The notes under the pieces are model-generated. The model was not told where the DNA came from. It saw only the letters and a program-made list of their open reading frames with translations, and ran no database searches. The position numbers and the translations under genes are program-made. A stretch of 64,000 nucleotides of DNA from Mauremys mutica. Its lineage: Eukaryota; Chordata; Testudines; Geoemydidae. Numbering within the stretch: position 1 is the first letter of the stretch; each line of letters starts with the position of its first letter. Positions 57,490 to 64,000 of the stretch are shown one piece after another. The DNA is taken from NCBI RefSeq assembly GCF_020497125.1, contig NC_059073.1:22527225-22591224 (forward strand). Reading direction: 5' to 3'.

Positions 57490-57890
57490 ATATTTTTTAA
57501 AGTGTTTTTTCCCCTGATCTTTGGAAATTGGCCTTTTAAATTTTTCAAACTGAAATTGAACATTTTCAAAAGTGGCTGGGAAAAAAAAATCTGTTTTTAG
57601 AGGAAAAAAACCCAAGCCCACCACAATTCCCTCCCCCTTTCTCCCAAAAACAAACAAAAGGAAGAAAAATGTCATTTAGAAAATTCAAAACCTGGAATAT
57701 TGAGAGAAGTTAAATTGTTTGAGAACGTTTTCGAAAAATGGCAGAATTGTCGGGTTTGGAATGGGAAAAAAGTGAATCGGTGCTATTCAAGATTCACAAG
57801 AACTAAGATATTTTCACAGGTGCCAAAAAATGAATTCAGTCAGCTTTCTCGGTGGGGAAAAAAATGAAAAAATGGTTCATAGACTGATCA
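57490..57890. repeat. AT-rich element relic
   Basis: Blocks GGAAATTGGCCTTTTAAATT, CAAACTGAAATTGAACATTT and GTTTGGAATGGGAAAAAAGT resemble the AT-rich TAGAGCTG family. No ends preserved. Confidence 0.4.
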
Positions 57891-58639
57891 CTGCTTCACA
57901 TTTACATGGCATGTCTAAAGTTCCCCTATTCCAAAAGAGCAGGAAACATCCAAGAGTAAGAGTTTCATTCAAATTCAAAATAAAGTCAGCTATGTAAATC
58001 TTTAACCTTTAATTTATAAATGCATCTTAGTGAAACCTCTCTCGTGTTTAGACCTAAAGGACCAGTTTTATGGATTTGAACTCAGTTGGCTTCACCAGTT
58101 CAGTTCAATTCAGTTAAACTTACTGCTTAAACAAGGAGGCACAGTATTCTGGGAACTAGCCATTATCATGACCTTACTTGCACCTGTTTTCTTGTAAATT
58201 GCAAGATAATACACTTATATTTCACTGCTGTTAATTGAACAATCAGATAAAACTGAATTACCTCCCCTCTCCTGCCAGCTTTGTCACTCATTCAAAACAA
58301 AAGTGAAAATAAAAGAAATGTACTTTAAGTTAATTTTAAACTAATTTCTTCTAAACTGTTTGCATGGCCTCGTTTATTTAAACGTTAACACACAGTGAGA
58401 AATGCTGCCTCCATGTACTCCCCTGCAGTTCCAGCAAAGTCACACAGGAGTAAATCGGGGCAGATTTTAGCCCTTTGGGCTAATTCTTGTACTTTGTAGC
58501 GTAAATAACATTGTTTGGTGATGTGAAGTGTGCATCTAATCTGGCACACAGAAGGGGTCTAGTCTATCTAGAGGTGCATGTAAGACTCATCAATAGGATT
58601 TACATACACAAATGGAGAGAAAAGACCACCAAGTGCTGC
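57891..58639. other. unassigned stretch
   Basis: Nothing recognised. Confidence 0.3.
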
Positions 58640-58751
58640 TGAATGTAACCAAACGCTTAGAGCCAGGGACTGGGAGTCAGTTCTATTGAAAAATCTGCCA
58701 GTGATCTGTTCTGTGACTATAGGCAAGTCAGTTAACCTCTCTATGCCTGAG
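58640..58751 (+). repeat. MIR-like SINE, cut off by a hAT fragment
   Basis: AGCCAGGGACTGGGAGTCAG, CAGTGATCTGTTCTGTGACT, ATAGGCAAGTCAGTTAACCT, CTCTATGCCTGAGTTCC. It stops exactly where hAT sequence starts. Confidence 0.8.
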
Positions 58752-58901
58752 TTCCAGCAGCTCCCATTGGCCTGGAGCAGTGAACTGCGGCCACTGGGAG
58801 CAGCGATTGGCCGAACCTGTGGACGCGGCAGGTAAACACACCGGCCAGGCCCTCCTAGGGCTTTTCCTGCACAAGCAGCATCCCAAGTTTGGGAACCACT
58901 G
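58752..58901. mobile_element. hAT element, right half only
   Basis: From TTCCAGCAGCTCCCATTGGC to GTTTGGGAACCACTG it matches the right half of the element at 51241-51573 (for example CGAACCTGTGGACGCGGCAG and AGCATCCCAAGTTTGG). The left half is missing, so either it was deleted or the insertion was incomplete. Confidence 0.88.
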
Positions 58902-61900
58902 CCCTAGCAGTGGGAGCACCATTGTGCTACATAGTGTGTAGAATTCCTAATAATTCCCCAGAGATATGTGAACGTATGCTATTGAGGGCCATTGCCACCA
59001 TTCCTCGCCCGAGTCCCTATCCAAGTGAGGAGTGCTGTTGATGCATGTGTGGAAGGATTGCATAACTAGGCTCATAGTGTCTAGTGTTACCTCAAAACTT
59101 CATTTTAAAATGCTCCCTGGTTCCTGCTAACTGCTTTTACGAACAGCAGCATCCCTTGACATGTTTGGTTGTGTTTTATGTACTCTCAGGCAGGGCACCC
59201 AAAGAACACCCCATAACTTTGCTTTGAAAACTCTGAGGAGAATTTTCTTAAGTTGTCACTAAGTGGCCTCATTTCTGCTTTCCTCCCTGAATCTGTGACG
59301 CCCCTACAGGATGTGTCCTCTCCGTAGTGGGGTCACTGCTGGGCACTTATGTGTGCCTCTATGGGGACATGTGGGTTGCCATTCCCCAGCAAAGTACCCT
59401 AAGCTATACTGGTAAATAGTGGATAAGATTGTCAGCATTAAGTTAAGCAGCTCTCTTTGAGAATGAGCTGTAGGCTACTTCTGGAGCTTCATGTGCCCCT
59501 GTGGTATCACTGCCTTTGGGGAGGGGACAGGGTGACGTTTCCCTCCAGCGCTCTGCTCATCTTCCCCTCTCTGGATCATCTGTTAGTGCATCCCTAGAGC
59601 TACTCTGTGCCTCTGGTTATGCTGCTATAATCTGTACTCCAGCCTCCTCTGTAGAATTTATACAACTTGTTACCTGCCCCATCTATGGATCAGCTTGTCC
59701 CAGCCTTTCTTCCTGGGACAGATAGTGACGGGAACCCTGAGAATTGAAACTCCCAGTCCTCCCACAGGATTTCCCCCGGGATAGCATAATTTGGCCTGTA
59801 TTTAAGGGCACTCTAGAAAGTTCCCCTCACTGCTCCACTGTGGCTGCTGAGCTGCTCGGTGAGGTTCTTCCTGAGCAACACAAACGCTGTGATGCCCTTC
59901 ATTACAATGTGCATGAATGACCCAGTTTGGGTGCCTGATGCAGATGTCCCAAGGGGGCTCCATCATTCAGGAGATGGAAGTGCAGTGCTGATACACGAGC
60001 AGTTGTGAATGTGTCCTGAGTGGAGCCGTGCCCCACCGGCAGAACCATCCCCTTCTTTTGTTTGCAGCTACTCTTGGCACACTAAGTAGCTCTAAAAATG
60101 TTTTCATTCCTTGCTTAACCTTTGCTTTTGGAGAGACACAGTTAATTTAATGAAGCCAGGTACAAATCAATGACTATTCTATTTCATTTCCAAGACCGGC
60201 GAAACCTGCAGGATAAATGTCTGTTATTGCTTTCCCCTACCTGTTCTCTGATTAGGTGTCCAGTGCTGAAAGGTGAGATGACTGGATGACCTTCTGGGCT
60301 AACCTTACCATTTCCCGGAAGGTCACAGAGTCACAGCAGCCCACAATGGGGCTCCTTATTTGACTATTTAAGAAAAACAAAATCAATATCAAACAATAAA
60401 TATTAACCAGCTGACTGCAGCCAAACTTTCCAGGTACCTATGGGCCCAGGTAGAATGACCCCTGCTGTGCTGCTGCTGGATGTGTGTCAGGTATGTTCCT
60501 GTCTTGTCAGAAGGCAGCATTAGAGAAAGTGCTCCCCTTAGGCCAATACTGAGTGGCAGGAAGATGCATCAGTTAGGAGCCTGAAATATTTGATAAAAGG
60601 TACAGCTAGAGTGATACTTGGAGGAGTCGAGACTACACCGAGGGGAGAGGATTTGTAGGACAGGATGCAGAAGATAAAGTGATAATGCAGAAGCAGAAAA
60701 TTTCCCTCTAGCAAGGGATTCACCTGGACAAATTTGGAAGGTGATGTCTCTTTGCCTACAGAACAGATATAGCCATGGAAATTTACCCACCAATGCGCCC
60801 CTCTTCCAACCTGCAGGGACAACCCCTAGAAGCAAGAGACTCAGGATAGTTCTAGGATATTGTGGACAGGTAATCCCCGCTACCCCCCATGGTTATAATG
60901 GTCCTCAGCTGCACCCCCACCTATTCATAAGAGTCTGTGGCATGAGCCCTGCCCAATGGGTGGGAGTAGGGGAACCCAGGCCTTCCCACGCCACCAGGTT
61001 CCAACCCAGGGACTCTCTTGAGTACTGCAAGGATAGCCTTTGCTACCTGTGATCCAGCTAACCCCCTTCCCGGAGTGTCTTCCTCCTGCTCTGTCCCTCC
61101 TTGAAGTGCACCCCAGCCACAGGCCTCTGCAGGCTAGGAAGTCCCGGCTTTGTGCAGCAGCAATTCTCCTCTCGGAGATGCATCCTCCATAGCAGGGAAT
61201 ACAGGTCTGCCTCCTTCCGACCATGCTGTGCCGAAGAGCCCCCTTTTAAGCTCCCCTCCATCTGGAGCATGCCTAGCAGGCCAGCTGGGGTGGGGCTTCC
61301 TGGACCCAGAGTTGTTCTTGAACCCTTATCCCCCTAGTGTGGGGCTGTATCCAGCCCATCACAGACCTCTAGGTCAGCCTGTATATGCCTTTTTGGTTGG
61401 TGGACTTTCTACTTAGTTTGTCCGTTGTTATTAAGTCACCCACTTCTTTTATATAATAGGCTGCTGTCCACTTGTCATATTCCCCCTTGTGACCTAGAGG
61501 TGAAAGGCTCCATGTCCTTCCTCTCTACCACCCAGGCCCTTGGCTGAAGAACATTTTGGTGAACTGGGCCTTCCTTAGAAATGACGTCTGAAAGGGAACA
61601 TCCCAGAAGCAGAAGGGTCCCTTAATGGGCAATCCCTAACATAATCAACATTTGTGAATGAGGCCCAGCACTTTTCCCATGGCCTCTTTAAGCTGCTGAG
61701 ACTACCAATAAGGGTGCCATTGCAATGAGGGTTTTTATTATGTAGATACTTGACCACTGGACTATACCCACCAAGTTATCCCCTCATCTAGCCATCAGAT
61801 GGCAGCTACCTTGTGACTAGTACCAACCTGACCTGGATTCAAACTAACAGCCTAGAGGAGAACAACATGTTGACTGGTCAGCTAGTACACCTCCTGTTAA

Positions 61901-62013
61901 ACATAATACAACATGTTGCTGCTTGTGAATAAAATGGCATGGACAGCAATCATCTATCCCAGCTGGCATGATGGAGAAATGCTCCCTGTAACCCACAGTA
62001 ACAAAAACGAGTG
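58902..62013. other. unassigned stretch, no gene recognised
   Basis: About 3.1 kb. The part at 60780-61420 is more GC-rich, with overlapping short frames on both strands (60741-61416). I see no domain and call no gene; an unrecognised LTR-type element is possible. Confidence 0.35.
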
Positions 62014-62025
62014 CTACATATAACA

Positions 62026-62249
62026 GTATCAGAGGGGTAGCCGTGTTAGTCTGGTTCTGTAGAAGCAGCAAAGAATCCTGTGGCACCTTATAGACTAACA
62101 GACGTTTTGCAGCATGAGCTTTCGTGGGTGAATACCCACTTCTTCGGATGCAAGTCTTGCATCCGAAGAAGTGGGTATTCACCCACTAAAGCTTATGCTG
62201 CAAAACGTCTGTTAGTCTATAAGGTGCCACAGGATTCTTTGCTGCTTCT
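62026..62249. mobile_element. long near-perfect palindrome with target duplication
   Basis: A 35-bp lead (from GTATCAGAGGGGTAGCCGTG) is followed by two 94-bp arms, 62061-62154 and 62156-62249, around a single T. The arms are reverse complements with two mismatches (G/A and C/A near the middle). The arm contains GAATCCTGTGGCACC, ACTAACAGACGTTTTGCAGC and GTGGGTGAATACCCAC. CTACATATAACA stands on both sides (62014-62025 and 62248-62259). The lead plus first arm looks like a repeat I associate with turtle genomes; its class I cannot name. Short frames on both strands here are mirror images, not genes. Confidence 0.93.
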
Positions 62250-62259
62250 ACATATAACA

Positions 62260-63132
62260 AATCACGAGCAAATTCAGTGTTACTTATTCATTCTTTTTCT
62301 GGTTTATTCTGCAAGTCTGGTGAGAAAATTTAAAAGCAGGGAAGTGACAGCAGTCAGAGCACTGGCTTTGACAGATGTATGTTATCTCCTGCTTTGTTGT
62401 TTTTCTGCAGCCTGTTCCTCATGATTGATTTCATGAACTGAGATTGCATATAAATCTCTAGTTCCATTCTAGGGTGGTAGTGGTACAACAAGCACAAACT
62501 GGAAAAGAACTAGTGACTCATATGCCTGAACATTCCTGATAGTTAGCAGAGAAATAAATATTGATGCTGTCAGTATTCATGCAATAACTGATAAAAAATA
62601 AAAGAAGAAAAAGTAATCATTTAGTGCCCGATCCTGCATTCCTTGTGCACCAAAGTGACTTTAGTGGTAGTTGTATTTGTCTAATTCATGGAGGATCAGG
62701 CCCTTGCAAGCTGATATTCTTTCCTATCAGGAACTTCGGGGGAAGGAGGAAGGGATTTAATTGCCTTTGGAATTTGCAGTGCATTCTTTAGCAATAACTA
62801 ACAAAGAAAACTATTTCACCGTGGTAATAAGCCTTCCTTTCCTATGAAATGTGCATGCATTTAGGATGAGTAAACTTTCCTGTGGTTTTAATTTGCTCAA
62901 TAATATTTTTTTAAAAGCCTAGATAATTGGTCGTTTTTACATTTTGGGCTATGTTCAGCACTCGAGTAAGTGAGGTCCCATGAAAATCAATGGGTCAGAT
63001 GCATCTCTCTTGCATTCTCTGCCATTGCTCAATCCATTAGCTTGGTGGAGGTGCAGAATGGGCAAGGGGTAGGCCTAGGTCTTCTGGGAACCCAAAAGAG
63101 AATTTCAGCTCACTATTCTGCACTTGCTAGTT
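62260..63132. other. unassigned stretch with small palindromic relic
   Basis: At 62624-62706 GCCCGATCCTGCATTCCTTG and ATGGAGGATCAGGCCC mark another small palindromic element. The rest is unassigned. The final 8 bp, TGCTAGTT, are the presumed target copy of the hAT element that follows. Confidence 0.4.
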
Positions 63133-64000
63133 CAGGGCCAGCCCACAACATTTTGGCACCTCAAATGACGCCCCCATATCCCCTCACTTGGGCCAAAACT
63201 TTGAAAGGTCTCGATTCTGCCTTCTTCCTGTTCTTCTCCTCTCATGGTACTGCTCTGCTACTTACCCCAATAAAGGAGAATGAACAACTTAAAATGCCTT
63301 GTTCAAAAATTTTAAGTAACACTTAACTTTCAAACACCTGAACAGCAAATGTAACTTTTCTTGTCTGCATAGTAAACACTGGCATTTTTATCTGTTTGAA
63401 TAATCAAAGTGGTGCTTTCTGTGCCTTCTTGGTTGCAAAGATTTGAACTGCTTCCTGAAGGTCCACAGTCTGGGCCAGCTCATACTCTGTTGAGATGGTT
63501 GCAAGGCTGACCAGCCTCTCCTGTGTCATTGTGGAGCGTAAATGTGTTTTTATTAACTTCAGCTTGAAGAAGCTGCGTTCTCCACTGGTAACTGTTATAG
63601 GAAGTGATAGAAGTATGCACAGAGCAACAAAAACATTTGGACAAGGGCGGTCATCTTATTTGTGCACATATATTCCAGAACAGCCTTTGGAGTTGACCCT
63701 GCTGAAGTGTATCTTGAAAGGGTTTCAGTTCATCACCTAAATCACTCGCATCAATATCACGCATGTCATCATGTGTCAACACTGTCTCTAGTGCCCTGCA
63801 TTGCTGGTGTAGCTCTTCTTCAAGTATAGTGAGGAGTTTTGGAATATCATACAACATTCCAAATATACTGCTGTGTTCCTTGAGCTGCATGAAATGTTCT
63901 TCAACTGACTATTGCACAATCTAGCACCTGGTTAAAGAATTCAACTTTGAATTGTTGTTTGGGGTCTCATGGGATTATCCTGTGCCTTGTAATCAAAATG
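63133..64000 (-). mobile_element. hAT transposon, 3' part, continues past the window
   Basis: The plus-strand left edge CAGGGCCAGCCCACAACATT has the CAGGGCC form of terminal repeat seen on the non-autonomous elements at 9690, 43622, 46580 and 55372. About 270 bp inside, on the minus strand, lies the stop codon of a transposase relic. The 5' end and second target copy lie beyond base 64000. Confidence 0.75.
63404..64000 (-). pseudogene. hAT transposase, C-terminal relic (ZMYM1-like family)
   Basis: The minus strand encodes FKVEFFNQVLDCAIVS, then in another frame HFMQLKEHSSIFGMLYDIPK (63890 downward) to LFWNICAQIR, then after a further shift CPNVFVALCILLSLPITV, SGERSFFKLKLIKTHLRS and MTQERL. 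It ends at the TGA at 63404-63406. The SGERSF-KLK-IK--LRSTM-QERL block is the signature of the hAT C-terminal dimerisation domain in the group that gave rise to ZMYM1-like proteins. An internal TGA, a shift near 63898 and another near 63650 show it is dead. The DDE catalytic core and zinc finger lie outside the window. Confidence 0.9.

Noticed and set aside
62080..62424. Two opposite-strand frames with nearly identical peptides (61844-62182 and 62080-62424)
   Set aside because: The shared peptide is produced by the palindrome reading the same on both strands; it is not a gene pair.

Overview
This 64 kb window looks like vertebrate nuclear DNA from a turtle (Testudines). The main evidence is two copies of a tRNA-derived SINE whose Pol III head is joined to a CR1-type tail, the arrangement known from the tortoise Pol III/SINE (Cry I) family. 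The window also has CR1 LINE 3' ends in both orientations, ancient MIR-like SINEs, and many short DNA-transposon remnants of types I associate with turtle genomes. The organism call is an inference from repeat content.

I recognise no host protein-coding gene, rRNA, functional tRNA, CpG-island promoter or CRISPR array. The open frames are short (longest 211 codons), lack family motifs, and mostly overlap repeats. The window is best read as a gene desert or large intron. The only recognisable coding material is broken transposon sequence: CR1 ORF2 fragments (6.2 kb minus, 23.9-24.6 kb plus, 28.8-29.4 kb minus), the C-terminal part of another non-LTR retrotransposon reverse-transcriptase ORF (50.3-51.1 kb, minus), and the C-terminal part of a hAT transposase running off the right edge (63.4-64.0 kb, minus).

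Layout. 0-9.6 kb: a 265-bp sequence present twice in direct orientation (1.65 and 2.55 kb), old SINEs and CR1 pieces. 9.69-10.74 kb: a hAT-type non-autonomous element holding a 46-bp GC-rich minisatellite. 12-23 kb: small inverted-repeat elements, MIR-like SINEs, an AT-rich element family starting TAGAGCTG, and the first tortoise-type SINE. 23.5-33.6 kb: CR1 and other LINE/SINE fossils. 34-43.5 kb: AT-rich elements, a MITE with a second SINE inserted inside it, and two hAT elements. 43.6-47 kb: two more hAT elements, one carrying four 52-bp repeats. 47-55 kb: MIR-like and CR1 fragments, the non-LTR retrotransposon, and two hAT elements with long inverted ends. 55-64 kb: G/purine-rich DNA, a truncated hAT copy, a very long near-perfect palindrome at 62.06-62.25 kb, and the hAT transposase relic.

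The strongest structural theme is hAT activity. Seven elements have both ends and an 8-bp target-site duplication visible (starts 9690, 39460, 40534, 43622, 46580, 51241, 53377). Several begin CAGGGC(C/T)(G/A)GC, the same end found at 63133 on the 3' side of the transposase relic. That suggests one transposase family mobilised several of the small elements. The other standout is the 94+1+94 bp palindrome with a 12-bp flanking duplication.
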